Source: Paludibacteraceae bacterium (GTDB taxonomy: Bacteria > Bacteroidota > Bacteroidia > Bacteroidales > Paludibacteraceae). Taken from it: a stretch of 64,000 nt of DNA. The notes beneath the pieces were generated by a model, which was not told where the DNA came from, ran no database searches, and saw only the letters and a list, made by a program, of their open reading frames with translations. Positions 43,008-51,179 of this stretch are shown here, in pieces. The position numbers and the translations under genes were made by a program. The stretch covers positions 186,001 to 250,000 of the forward strand of contig JAFTXV010000011.1 in NCBI GenBank assembly GCA_017461505.1. The letters run 5' to 3'. Position 1 is the stretch's first letter. The number at the start of each line of letters is the position of its first letter.

Positions 43008-44552
43008 TTATTGGAAGGCTTGGATAGCTTGCTTGAGTTGCTCATCAAAGCGTAGCACGTAGGCGTAGTGTCCGCGATGATAGTAGTAGCGCTTCACGAT
43101 TTCGCTGCCCAACATCTTCTCTACTTCCTGACGATTGCGCGCAATAGCCTGACGATAATCCACCGTCAAACGTGGTTTAAACGCCTCTAAATCAGCGAGT
43201 AGGGTAGAATCAATATCTTCCTGCTGAGCCATCTTGATGAGTTCGCCCAAATTGCGTCCGGTCTCAGTCTCATAGGTAAACTGCTTCTCGTCGAGGAAAC
43301 GGCAGAAGTCCTCTACATCTTGATCCGTCAATTCAAACTCTTCGGCTGGGGCGATATGCTCATGTTCGCGACGATACTGAGTAGCATAGTCGAAGAACAT
43401 ATGGTCGCGATAGAGGTTGTAGCAGATATCCAGTTTTTGCGAGTCGGTCAGCACCACATCGGGCAATATGCCGCCCGCGGTGTCGCGATGCAACTGATTA
43501 CCTTTCTGACGCTCAGCATAATCTATGGCTTGGATACAACGACCCGAGGGTAGGTAGTACTTGGAGGTAGTCACCTTCAGGTGTCCGCCGTATGCCACAG
43601 GGCGTATGTTCTGCACCAGTCCTTTGCCAAACGTACGTTCGCCCACGATAGTGGCGCGTTTCAGATCCTGCAATGCACCCGACACAATCTCTGCAGCCGA
43701 AGCCGACTGATTATCCACCAGCACTACGATTGGCATATCTGGGAAGATAGGAGATGTTTGGGTGGTATAGGATCGGCATGTTTTCTCTACTTTGCCCTTG
43801 GTCGAAACCACTTCTGTACCTTTAGGCACAAAGAATCCTACCATCTGTATCGCTTCGTCAATGATACCCCCTCCGTTGCCGCGCAGGTCAATCACTAGCT
43901 TCTGTATCTTATTGGTTTGCACCAGTTGATCCAGTGCAATTAGGAATTCTTGTGCCGAGTTGGTAGTAAACTCTGAGAAGGCGATATAGCCCACCGAATC
44001 GTTGATGGCGGTGGCATAGCTCACGGCAGGTAGGTGGATGTCGCGGCGTTTCAACTCTTTGGTAATCAATATGCTATCGCGCTCCACTACAACGGTCAAA
44101 CTGGTACCTGGCTTGCCACGTAGTTTATCGCTCACATCTTTGGTGGTCTTGCCGTGGCAGTCCATACCGTCCACTGTGACGAATCGGTCGCCTGCCATCA
44201 GTCCGCTCTCGGCGGCAGGCATTCCCTCGTATGGATCACTCACATATACATTGCTGTCGCGTTGCATGATGATCGCACCAATGCCGCCATACTTGCCAGT
44301 GGTCATCATGCGCAGGTTATCGTCCTCACTCTTAGGCATATAGACCGTGTAAGGATCCACTTGACGCAGCATGGCATTGATGCTGGTCTTGATAAGCTCG
44401 TCGTAGTTGAGCGTGTCCACATAGTTGATGTCCAACTGACGCATCACATCGGTGTAGATGGTCAGATTCTTGTCGATACGTGTGGTGGGCGACTCTGCTA
44501 ACATGGGCATGCCCATGAATATACACCATATATATATAATAACTTTTTTCAT
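43008..44552 (-). CDS. S41 family C-terminal processing peptidase
   Basis: Periplasmic serine protease with a PDZ domain, 514 residues. Signal MKKVIIYIWCIFMGMPMLAE. PDZ at about 85-165 (GGIGAIIMQRDSNVYVSDPYEGMPAAESGLMAGDRFVTVDG). The S41 core has VIDLRGNGGGIIDEAI and the catalytic Ser in VLVDNQSASAAEIVSGAL. A Lys partner is expected about 25 residues on, in GERTFGKGLVQ. Last gene of the long minus-strand run that starts with the amidase. Confidence 0.93.
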   Translation of the reverse strand: MKKVIIYIWCIFMGMPMLAESPTTRIDKNLTIYTDVMRQLDINYVDTLNYDELIKTSINAMLRQVDPYTVYMPKSEDDNLRMMTTGKYGGIGAIIMQRDSNVYVSDPYEGMPAAESGLMAGDRFVTVDGMDCHGKTTKDVSDKLRGKPGTSLTVVVERDSILITKELKRRDIHLPAVSYATAINDSVGYIAFSEFTTNSAQEFLIALDQLVQTNKIQKLVIDLRGNGGGIIDEAIQMVGFFVPKGTEVVSTKGKVEKTCRSYTTQTSPIFPDMPIVVLVDNQSASAAEIVSGALQDLKRATIVGERTFGKGLVQNIRPVAYGGHLKVTTSKYYLPSGRCIQAIDYAERQKGNQLHRDTAGGILPDVVLTDSQKLDICYNLYRDHMFFDYATQYRREHEHIAPAEEFELTDQDVEDFCRFLDEKQFTYETETGRNLGELIKMAQQEDIDSTLLADLEAFKPRLTVDYRQAIARNRQEVEKMLGSEIVKRYYYHRGHYAYVLRFDEQLKQAIQAFQ

Positions 44553-44590
44553 TCTCTAAATACTAAACACTAAACTCTAAACTACTCTCA
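44553..44590. repeat. Heptamer spacer (ACTAAAC units)
   Basis: About five units of CTCTAAA / TACTAAA / CACTAAA fill the coaD-S41 gap. Confidence 0.8.
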
Positions 44591-44595
44591 ACTCC

Positions 44596-45033
44596 CTATG
44601 GTATCATTGCCGAAATATCCTTGCCATAGGCATGCAGTTCGCGTACGAGCGACGAGGATATATGAGCCAATTCGGGTCGGGTATAGAGCACTACGGTTTC
44701 GATGCCCGATAATTGCTTGTTTGCTTCGGCTATATCTCGCTCATATTCAAAATCTTTCACCGACCTCACTCCACGCAAGATATACTTGGCATTGTATTGC
44801 GCAGCAAAGTCGATGGTCAATCCTTCGTACACTTCCACCTTTACGCGTGGCTCATGGGCAAAGGCCTGCTGGATGGCTGCTAGGCGTTCTTCAAGCGAGA
44901 AAGTGGTGGTCTTTTGGCTGTTCTTACCAATACCTATCACAATCTCGTCAAAGATATCCAATCCGCGCACCACTATATCGTAGTGCCCAATAGTAAATGG
45001 GTCAAAACTTCCCGGAAAAATGGCTCTCTTCAT
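44596..45033 (-). CDS. coaD: Phosphopantetheine adenylyltransferase
   Basis: Fourth step of coenzyme A synthesis. 145 residues. The nucleotidyltransferase start MKRAIFPGSFDPFTIGHYDIV includes the TxGH-type motif (TIGH), and ISSSLVRELHAYGKD is the ISSTxVR equivalent. LRGVRSVKDFEYERDIA is also typical. It sits with yigZ and glyA on the minus strand with heptamer spacers on both sides. Confidence 0.95.
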   Translation of the reverse strand: MKRAIFPGSFDPFTIGHYDIVVRGLDIFDEIVIGIGKNSQKTTTFSLEERLAAIQQAFAHEPRVKVEVYEGLTIDFAAQYNAKYILRGVRSVKDFEYERDIAEANKQLSGIETVVLYTRPELAHISSSLVRELHAYGKDISAMIP

Positions 45034-45072
45034 TCTCTATTCACTAAACTCTAAACTACTCTCATCACTAAA
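45034..45072. repeat. Heptamer spacer
   Basis: Degenerate CACTAAA / CTCTAAA units. The block supplies the Val codon and TAG stop (GTT TAG) of the YigZ-like gene. Confidence 0.78.
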
Positions 45073-45460
45073 CCCTCCCTATCACGCTATAGTCTTTGAG
45101 CGCATCGATGGTAGCTTCTCTATAAGCCACCATCAGTCCGCCCGTACCTAGCAATGTGCCTCCAAAATAGCGCACCACTACCACCAAGATATTATCTAGG
45201 TTTCTTGCGTCGATGCTTCGTAGGATGGGCATACCGGCTGTGCCATGTGGTTCGCCATCATCCTTGGTGCGCCAGAGGTTTTCGCCCAGGCGATAGGCGT
45301 AGCACACGTGGCGCGCATCGTGGTACTTCTTTTTGTACCACTTGATGCGCTCCTTGGCATGCTCTTCGTCCTTGATAGGCTCTGCAAAGGATAGAAACTT
45401 GCTGCCTCTATCCTTGAAGATGCCTTTAGTGGCTATGGTGAATGGGATTCTCTCCGCCAT
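45068..45460 (-). CDS. YigZ/IMPACT family protein, N-terminal domain only
   Basis: 130 residues. The UPF0029/IMPACT core is clear: SKFLSFAEPIKDEEHAKERIKWYKKKYHDARHVCYAYRLG and DDGEPHGTAGMPILRSI, then VVVRYFGGTLLGTGGLMVAYREA. Family members are usually about 200 residues with a C-terminal DUF1949 domain. Here the protein ends right after the core, in a heptamer block that provides the last codon and the stop. The C-terminal domain may have been lost when the repeat arose. Confidence 0.9.
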   Translation of the reverse strand: MAERIPFTIATKGIFKDRGSKFLSFAEPIKDEEHAKERIKWYKKKYHDARHVCYAYRLGENLWRTKDDGEPHGTAGMPILRSIDARNLDNILVVVVRYFGGTLLGTGGLMVAYREATIDALKDYSVIGRV

Positions 45461-45465
45461 GAATG

Positions 45466-45501
45466 CTTAATTGCTAATTCTAGATTCTTAATTCCAAATT
45501 A
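45466..45501. repeat. Heptamer spacer (TTAATTC units)
   Basis: TTAATTG / CTAATTC / TAGATTC / TTAATTC / CAAATTA, filling the glyA-yigZ gap and reaching into the glyA stop codon. Confidence 0.82.
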
Positions 45502-46779
45502 CCACGCAAACAATGGATATTTCACCATCTCTGCATTCACCTCAGCACGTACTGCTGCGATGTTCTCCTCCGACTCTGGATTGCTCAGTACGCGGTCGAT
45601 GAGCTCCACGATCCATGCCATCTTGTCCTCTTTCAATCCGCGAGTAGTGATAGCAGGTGTACCAAAGCGAAGTCCACTAGTTTGGAAAGCGCTGCGTGAG
45701 TCGAATGGCACCATGTTCTTGTTGGTGGTAATGTCAGCTGCCACGAGGGCTTTCTCTGCCACCTTACCAGTCAACTCAGGATACTTGGTGCGCAAGTCCA
45801 CGAGCATGGAGTGGTTGTCCGTACCGTCGGAGATGATCTTATAGCCTTTCTCCATCAATGCTTGAGCCATCGCTGCAGCGTTCTTCTTTACTTGCACTTG
45901 ATACTCCTTAAACTCAGGTTGCAATGCTTCGCCAAATGCCACCGCTTTGGCAGCAATCACGTGCTCCAATGGACCACCTTGTGTGCCTGGGAATACGGCT
46001 GAGTCGAGCAATGCGGACATCATCTTCACTTCGCCCTTTGGTGTGGTCTTGCCCCATGGGTTAGGAAAGTCCTTGCCCATCAAGATGATACCGCCACGAG
46101 GACCACGCAGGGTCTTATGGGTGGTAGAGGTCACGATATGTGCGTGCTTCACTGGGTTCTCCAATAGTCCTGCTGCAATGAGTCCCGCAGGGTGAGCCAT
46201 ATCTACCATGAAGAGTGCACCAATCTCGTCTGCCACACGGCGGATGCGTGCATAATCCCACTCGCGGCTGTATGCACTAGCGCCTGCGATGATGAGTTTA
46301 GGCTTATGCTCGCGTGCCACTTGCTCGAGTTGGTCATAGTCCACGCGACCGGTGTCTTCCTTCACGTTGTACTCCAATGCGTTGAACATCAAGCCCGAGA
46401 AGTTGACTGGCGAACCGTGGCTGAGGTGACCACCGTGGCTGAGGTTAAGACCTAGGAAGGTGTCGCCTGCCTTCAGACATGCCATGAATACGGCCATATT
46501 AGCTTGTGCACCTGAGTGAGGTTGCACGTTGGCATACTCTGCGCCGAAGAGCTCACAGAGGCGTTGACGTGCGATATTCTCGCTCTCATCCACTACCTCG
46601 CAGCCGCCGTAGTAGCGCTTGCCTGGATAACCCTCGGCATATTTGTTGGTGAGTACACTGCCCATGGCTTGCATGACTTGCTCGCTTACGAAGTTTTCAC
46701 TGGCAATCAACTCGATGCCCTTCATCTGACGCTCTTTCTCGCGATCAATGATGTCAAAAATTACGGAATCTTTTGTCAT
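45499..46779 (-). CDS. glyA: Serine hydroxymethyltransferase
   Basis: PLP enzyme that converts serine and tetrahydrofolate to glycine and methylene-THF. 426 residues, full length. The PLP-lysine motif is [20 protein letters not shown], with [19 protein letters not shown] near the N-terminus and the substrate loop [15 protein letters not shown]. It lies between the cupin-phosphomannose isomerase gene and yigZ. Confidence 0.97.
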   Translation of the reverse strand: MTKDSVIFDIIDREKERQMKGIELIASENFVSEQVMQAMGSVLTNKYAEGYPGKRYYGGCEVVDESENIARQRLCELFGAEYANVQPHSGAQANMAVFMACLKAGDTFLGLNLSHGGHLSHGSPVNFSGLMFNALEYNVKEDTGRVDYDQLEQVAREHKPKLIIAGASAYSREWDYARIRRVADEIGALFMVDMAHPAGLIAAGLLENPVKHAHIVTSTTHKTLRGPRGGIILMGKDFPNPWGKTTPKGEVKMMSALLDSAVFPGTQGGPLEHVIAAKAVAFGEALQPEFKEYQVQVKKNAAAMAQALMEKGYKIISDGTDNHSMLVDLRTKYPELTGKVAEKALVAADITTNKNMVPFDSRSAFQTSGLRFGTPAITTRGLKEDKMAWIVELIDRVLSNPESEENIAAVRAEVNAEMVKYPLFAW

Positions 46780-46808
46780 ATTCTATATTGTTTTTGTTAA
46801 TAATATTC

Positions 46809-46846
46809 TTCTCGCCTCTAACCTCTAACCTTTAACCTCTAAACAT
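46809..46846. repeat. Heptamer spacer (AACCTCT units)
   Basis: Five AACCTCT-type units. The block supplies GTT TAG, the last codon and stop, of the isomerase gene. Confidence 0.85.
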
Positions 46847-48215
46847 CACTCATATGGAAGAACTGCGATATCAACCTGCGGAACGTACTTGGGTTGCTGT
46901 TATTGATATACGACTCCAGCAGTTTCACCTCTTGACTCACGGGGATGATGTCATAATCAGCTATGGCAGCCGGAATGAGACAGGATTGTCCTTCTTGCAA
47001 TGTGATTTCATCTTGCGTGCTGCGAATGCGTACCGTACATGCCCCCTTGGTGCAGGTCTGTATCACAAACGAATCATAGCTCACCATATTGCGGTGTATC
47101 GGTTGGGTGATCGACACCACGCGCACGCTGAAGTGCTCCGTATCCAAACATGGATTAGCCCGATCGATATGGTCGGTATAGCTGTTCTTATACGCTTTAT
47201 ACACCTGAAAATCCAGTGCTTTTGCCGCCAAATCAGTATGCAGTTCGCGTGGCTTGCCATCTAGTCCCATCCTACCATAGTCGTAGATGCGGTAGGTTCT
47301 ATCCGACGACTGCTGTACCTCCACTAGCATCACCCCTTTGCCGATAGCGTGTACGCGTCCAGCGGGGATATAAAACACATCTCCCGTACGTATCTCATGT
47401 TTCGCCAGCGCCTCCATGATACTGCCGTCTGCCACGCGCTTGGCATATTCCTCTGCAGATAGCTCCTCTTTGAAACCGGCATAGATATACGCATCTTTCT
47501 CGGCATCCACCACATACCACATCTCCGTTTTGCCTCTATCCTTGTGTTCGCGCATTGCCATCGTATCATCAGGATGCACCTGCACGCTTAGATCCGATTT
47601 TGTGTCAATAAACTTCACTAGCAGTGGCAACTGGTTGTCATATTTCTTGGCTACTGCCTTTCCTAGTATAGCTTCGGGCATTTTGGCTATCACTTCACGC
47701 AACTCATATCCTGCCCATGTGCCATTGGCGATCACCGATGGCAATAGCTCGTGGGTGGACACTTCCCAGCTCTCACCGATATTCTCCTGCAAGGGTAGTT
47801 TCTTCCATTCGGTCAGTCGTTTGCCTCCCCATACCATGGTGCGCAGGTTAGGCTCGAAGAGGATAGGGTATAGCTTGGTGCGTTGCGATTCGATCACACA
47901 TCCCATCGCCAGCATACGCACATCGGTGATGGCATGTAGTTCGTAGGACTTCAGATGTTCTACAAATACAAAATCCTCTGCTTGGCAGTGATTTACCTCG
48001 CCATCTATTGTGATGTCAATCTCGCCGTCCAAGATATAGAACGCATCTTGCAAATCAGGGTGAATGTGCTGTGCACTCTTCTCGCCTGCTTTCAGTTCAA
48101 TCACGGCTATCTGCGTGATGCTACATCCGCTTTCTCTCGAAGAGAGCAGCACGCGCTTCAATCCCATCTCATACGAGGTACCGGCGGGTTGGATGTCCTT
48201 CAAATGTCTATGCAT
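46839..48215 (-). CDS. manA: Cupin domain fused to class I mannose-6-phosphate isomerase
   Basis: 458 residues. Residues 1-112 are a small cupin (AGEKSAQHIHPDLQDAFYILDGEIDITIDGE, with metal-type H50 and H52). From about 115 a class I phosphomannose isomerase begins (LYPILFEPNLRTMVWGGKRLTEW). It has the zinc motif SVQVHPDD and the GRVHAIGKGVMLVEVQQSSDRTYRIYDYGR block. The usual isomerase in this group is about 320 residues and stands alone, so the N-terminal cupin is an extra domain. It supplies mannose-6-phosphate for GDP-mannose, the substrate of gmd and fcl downstream in the window. Confidence 0.92.
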   Translation of the reverse strand: MHRHLKDIQPAGTSYEMGLKRVLLSSRESGCSITQIAVIELKAGEKSAQHIHPDLQDAFYILDGEIDITIDGEVNHCQAEDFVFVEHLKSYELHAITDVRMLAMGCVIESQRTKLYPILFEPNLRTMVWGGKRLTEWKKLPLQENIGESWEVSTHELLPSVIANGTWAGYELREVIAKMPEAILGKAVAKKYDNQLPLLVKFIDTKSDLSVQVHPDDTMAMREHKDRGKTEMWYVVDAEKDAYIYAGFKEELSAEEYAKRVADGSIMEALAKHEIRTGDVFYIPAGRVHAIGKGVMLVEVQQSSDRTYRIYDYGRMGLDGKPRELHTDLAAKALDFQVYKAYKNSYTDHIDRANPCLDTEHFSVRVVSITQPIHRNMVSYDSFVIQTCTKGACTVRIRSTQDEITLQEGQSCLIPAAIADYDIIPVSQEVKLLESYINNSNPSTFRRLISQFFHMSDV

Positions 48216-48219
48216 AGGT

Positions 48220-49614
48220 CTATTGTTTGCTTATTTTGTTACCTAAAATGGTGTAGTATTCCTTGTTGTACAGGATGTATAGTTGTCCATCCTTTATGAT
48301 TTTCGTGGCTTGTGGTGCATGGGTTACGGTGTTGGTGCCAGTTGCTAGCTGATACGCCATCCATGCATCGGGTATGCCATAGCCATATTGCTCGTGGGGT
48401 TGAGTATATCGGTTTGCCGAACGGATGATACGCTCGCGTATCTCCATATTGGTGGCATCGGGCGATGCTGACCATAGACATGCTGCCATACCTGCTATCA
48501 ACGGACACGCAAAACTTGTGCCATTGCCCCCCATGATACTATCGTTCTCCGGATGTATGATGCTCGTCCCTTTGCCCATGGCGCATACCTCGGGTTTCAC
48601 CCTGCCGTCAGCCGACGGACCATACGATGAGAAGGCGGCTATCTGCCCATCCACATCCACTGCTCCCACTGTCAGCACACTATCCGCATCGGCTGGGGTG
48701 GAGAGGTAGTGCCAATCCTTGTTGCCATCATTGCCTGCGGCTACTACCAGCAGCATCCCTTTTCGTGCAGCAATCACGGCGGATTGCGCCGCGCGCGAAG
48801 TGCGTCCGTCCATATCAGCGTACTGCAAGTCCATCTGCGCGTCATCAAACGTGGTATAACCCAGCGAGGTACTCACGATATGCAGTCCCATCGAATCTGC
48901 CATCTCTATGGCTACCACCCAATTGTCTATCTCTTTTGGACTCTCCGTGTACTCTTCTTCGGTGCGGAAAAGATAGTATTCCGCCTCTGTTGCTGCACCC
49001 GTATAATTATCTTGTGTGGCCATGATGGTGCTTAGGCACATGGTGCCATGATCACCTATGCTGTTAAACATCTCTTCCTCATCATCCGTTAGGTCTGCAT
49101 AGCCTAGGCATTGACCTTGTGGTAGCGACAGCATACTGTTGGCACGATAGAACCCTCCGTCGGCAATGCCTATACGTATGCCTTTGCCTTTGTATCCCGC
49201 TTGGTGCAATGGCAGCAGATTCAGCTGATCCAACTGCTCTCCCGCCTCATCAACATTCACCGCTTCACCGACATTCACTGCTTCACCGACATTCACCGCT
49301 TCACCTAATAACCTCATCGCCTCATCCCCTCTCGTCTTCTCTGCACTCTCCACAAACTCGCATGCCTTGATAGTCTTCATCACCTCTTCGCTGGCTTCCA
49401 CGGTGGCGCCGTTCATCCATCGGGATGTATGCAATACGGTAGCTCCTAGGGCTTGCACCGAGTCCAGATATATGGGCGACACCTCATAGTCGAGCGAGTC
49501 GATGGCTATTCCCCTTGCCTCACGCATCTCCATAGCCGTTGGGCTCAGGCACACACGCTCCGCGCCCACCTTATCGGTGAACTGCAAAAAGAATATGCTC
49601 AATAATACCATCAT
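48220..49614 (-). CDS. Secreted subtilisin-like serine protease (S8)
   Basis: 464 residues. Signal MMVLLSIFFLQFTDKVGA, a propeptide-like region, then the S8 catalytic domain with D152 (GIADGGF), H189 (GDHGTM), N295 (AAGND) and S367 (GNGTSFACPL). The C-terminus (ATKIIKDGQLYILYNKEYYTILGNKISKQ) looks like a short T9SS type A tail. Residues 104-125 (GEAVNVGEAVNVGEAVNVDEAG), between propeptide and protease domain, come from an in-frame DNA repeat. Confidence 0.93.
   Translation of the reverse strand: MMVLLSIFFLQFTDKVGAERVCLSPTAMEMREARGIAIDSLDYEVSPIYLDSVQALGATVLHTSRWMNGATVEASEEVMKTIKACEFVESAEKTRGDEAMRLLGEAVNVGEAVNVGEAVNVDEAGEQLDQLNLLPLHQAGYKGKGIRIGIADGGFYRANSMLSLPQGQCLGYADLTDDEEEMFNSIGDHGTMCLSTIMATQDNYTGAATEAEYYLFRTEEEYTESPKEIDNWVVAIEMADSMGLHIVSTSLGYTTFDDAQMDLQYADMDGRTSRAAQSAVIAARKGMLLVVAAGNDGNKDWHYLSTPADADSVLTVGAVDVDGQIAAFSSYGPSADGRVKPEVCAMGKGTSIIHPENDSIMGGNGTSFACPLIAGMAACLWSASPDATNMEIRERIIRSANRYTQPHEQYGYGIPDAWMAYQLATGTNTVTHAPQATKIIKDGQLYILYNKEYYTILGNKISKQ
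49243..49310 (-). repeat. 18-bp repeat inside the subtilase gene
   Basis: Three to four units of about 18 bp, each GGTGAAGCG plus GTGAATGTC, encoding GEAVNV. The GGTGAATGTC word is the same as in the non-coding 10-bp repeat at 23357-23425. Confidence 0.8.
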
Positions 49615-49690
49615 GCCTCTCGCCTTTCGCCTCTCGCCTCTCGCCTCTCGCCTTTCGCCTCTAACCTCTAAACTGTAGCGCAGCGTCCTC
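49615..49690. repeat. Heptamer spacer (CGCCTCT units)
   Basis: About eight units CGCCTCT / CGCCTTT then AACCTCT, ending in TGTAGCGCAGCGTCC, a word that recurs at 3420 and in the 59521/59944 repeats. Confidence 0.87.
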
Positions 49691-49707
49691 TACCCCAAAA
49701 AACACTT

Positions 49708-51114
49708 TCACTTCTTCTCCAGCAGCACCACATTCTCCACATGGTGCGTATGAGGGAACATATCCACCGGTTGAACTTTCACCACGCGGTATTTCGCATC
49801 CAGCATATTCAGGTCGCGTGCCTGCGTAGCAGGGTTGCAACTCACATACACGATGCGCTTTGGTTCTGCAAAGAGGATGGTGTTTATCACATCCTCATGC
49901 ATTCCCGCACGTGGTGGGTCGGTGATGATCACATCCGGACGACCATACTGCGCGATGAAGTCCTCGTTGAGAATATCCTTCATATCGCCTGCGAAGAATA
50001 GGGTATTATCCAACTTATTTATCTTCGCATTCACTTTCGCATCCTCAATCGCTTCGGGCACATACTCTATACCAATCACCTGACGGGCTTGGTGTGCCAC
50101 GAAGTTGGCGATGGTACCCGTACCTGTATAGAGGTCGAAGACCAGTTCCTCGCCTGTCAGTCCCGCAAACTCGCGTGCTACCTTGTAGAGCTCGTAGGCC
50201 TGCAAGGTGTTGGTTTGATAGAACGACTTAGGACCTACCTTGAATTGCAGATTCTCCATTTGCTCCATGATATGGTCTTGGCCGTGGAAGACCATCACAT
50301 CTTGGTCGCCTATCGTGTCGTTGAACTTACGATTCACCACATACAGCAGACTGATGATCTCTGGGAAACTGTCGCGAATATACTCCATCACGCGCATATC
50401 GGGTTCGTCTGCCCATACCACGATGAGCATGATCTCACCTTGGTGGTTCGAGCGCAGGATGAGTGTACGCAACTGTCCTTGGTGGGTGTGCTCGTTGTAG
50501 AAGGTAATGCCCAATCCTCGTGCATACTCACGGATGCCATTGCGGATGCGGTTGTTGATCGCTGGCATCAAGTGACACTCGGTGATGTCCAGCACCTTAT
50601 CAAAGCAGTTAGGGATATGAAAACCCAGTCCGTGGGTGTTATCCACGTTCTCCAGTCCACCGGCGGCGCGGATCGTGTCCCAACTCAGCCATTTGCGGTC
50701 GGAGAAGGTAAACTCCAACTTGTTGCGGTATTCGTATATCTCTTTGCTGCCGAGGATAGGGGATATCTCGGGCAGTTCTACCTTACCAATACGGGTCAGG
50801 TTGTCGATGATCTGCTGTTGTTTGTAGCGCAATTGTTCCTCGTAGGGGAGTATCTGCCACTTGCATCCGCCACACTCGCCGTAGTGCTTACATACAGGCT
50901 CGCAGCGCACGGGTGAAGGCTTCACCACACGCTCCACGCGACCTTCCATAAACGAGTGTTTCTTGCGGGTCACTTGTATATCCACGATGTCACCAGGCAC
51001 GCAGTAGGGCACAAACAGCACCATATCATCCACGCGCGTCAGGGCTTTGCCTTCAGCCGCGATGCCTGTAATCTCAATGTTTTCCAACAACGGTAAGTTC
51101 TTTTTCTTTTTCAT
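49708..51114 (-). CDS. rlmD: 23S rRNA (uracil-5-)-methyltransferase RlmD family
   Basis: SAM-dependent RNA methyltransferase, 468 residues. It has a TRAM domain (IEITGIAAEGKALTRVDDMVLFVPYCVPGDIVDIQVTRKK). The Fe-S cluster cysteines are in CEPVCKHYGECGGCKWQ. The SAM-binding motif is FDLYTGTGTIANFVA. The catalytic Cys motif is IVYVSCNPATQARDL. In Bacteroidota this gene may serve as RlmD or RlmC; the exact uridine is not resolvable here. Confidence 0.94.
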   Translation of the reverse strand: MKKKKNLPLLENIEITGIAAEGKALTRVDDMVLFVPYCVPGDIVDIQVTRKKHSFMEGRVERVVKPSPVRCEPVCKHYGECGGCKWQILPYEEQLRYKQQQIIDNLTRIGKVELPEISPILGSKEIYEYRNKLEFTFSDRKWLSWDTIRAAGGLENVDNTHGLGFHIPNCFDKVLDITECHLMPAINNRIRNGIREYARGLGITFYNEHTHQGQLRTLILRSNHQGEIMLIVVWADEPDMRVMEYIRDSFPEIISLLYVVNRKFNDTIGDQDVMVFHGQDHIMEQMENLQFKVGPKSFYQTNTLQAYELYKVAREFAGLTGEELVFDLYTGTGTIANFVAHQARQVIGIEYVPEAIEDAKVNAKINKLDNTLFFAGDMKDILNEDFIAQYGRPDVIITDPPRAGMHEDVINTILFAEPKRIVYVSCNPATQARDLNMLDAKYRVVKVQPVDMFPHTHHVENVVLLEKK

Positions 51115-51174
51115 ATCTCTAATCTCTAACCTCTAACCTCTAATCTCTAACCTCTAACCTCTAACCTCTAACCC
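51115..51174. repeat. Heptamer spacer (CTAACCT units)
   Basis: Eight near-perfect 7-bp units TAACCTC / TAATCTC form the whole spacer between the amidase and rlmD genes. This is the cleanest heptamer array in the window. Confidence 0.92.
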
Positions 51175-51179
51175 CCACA

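Noticed and set aside
51115-51174. CRISPR array
   Set aside because: Repeats are 7 bp and contiguous with no unique spacers; the same holds for the arrays at 19870 and 59041. No cas genes are present.
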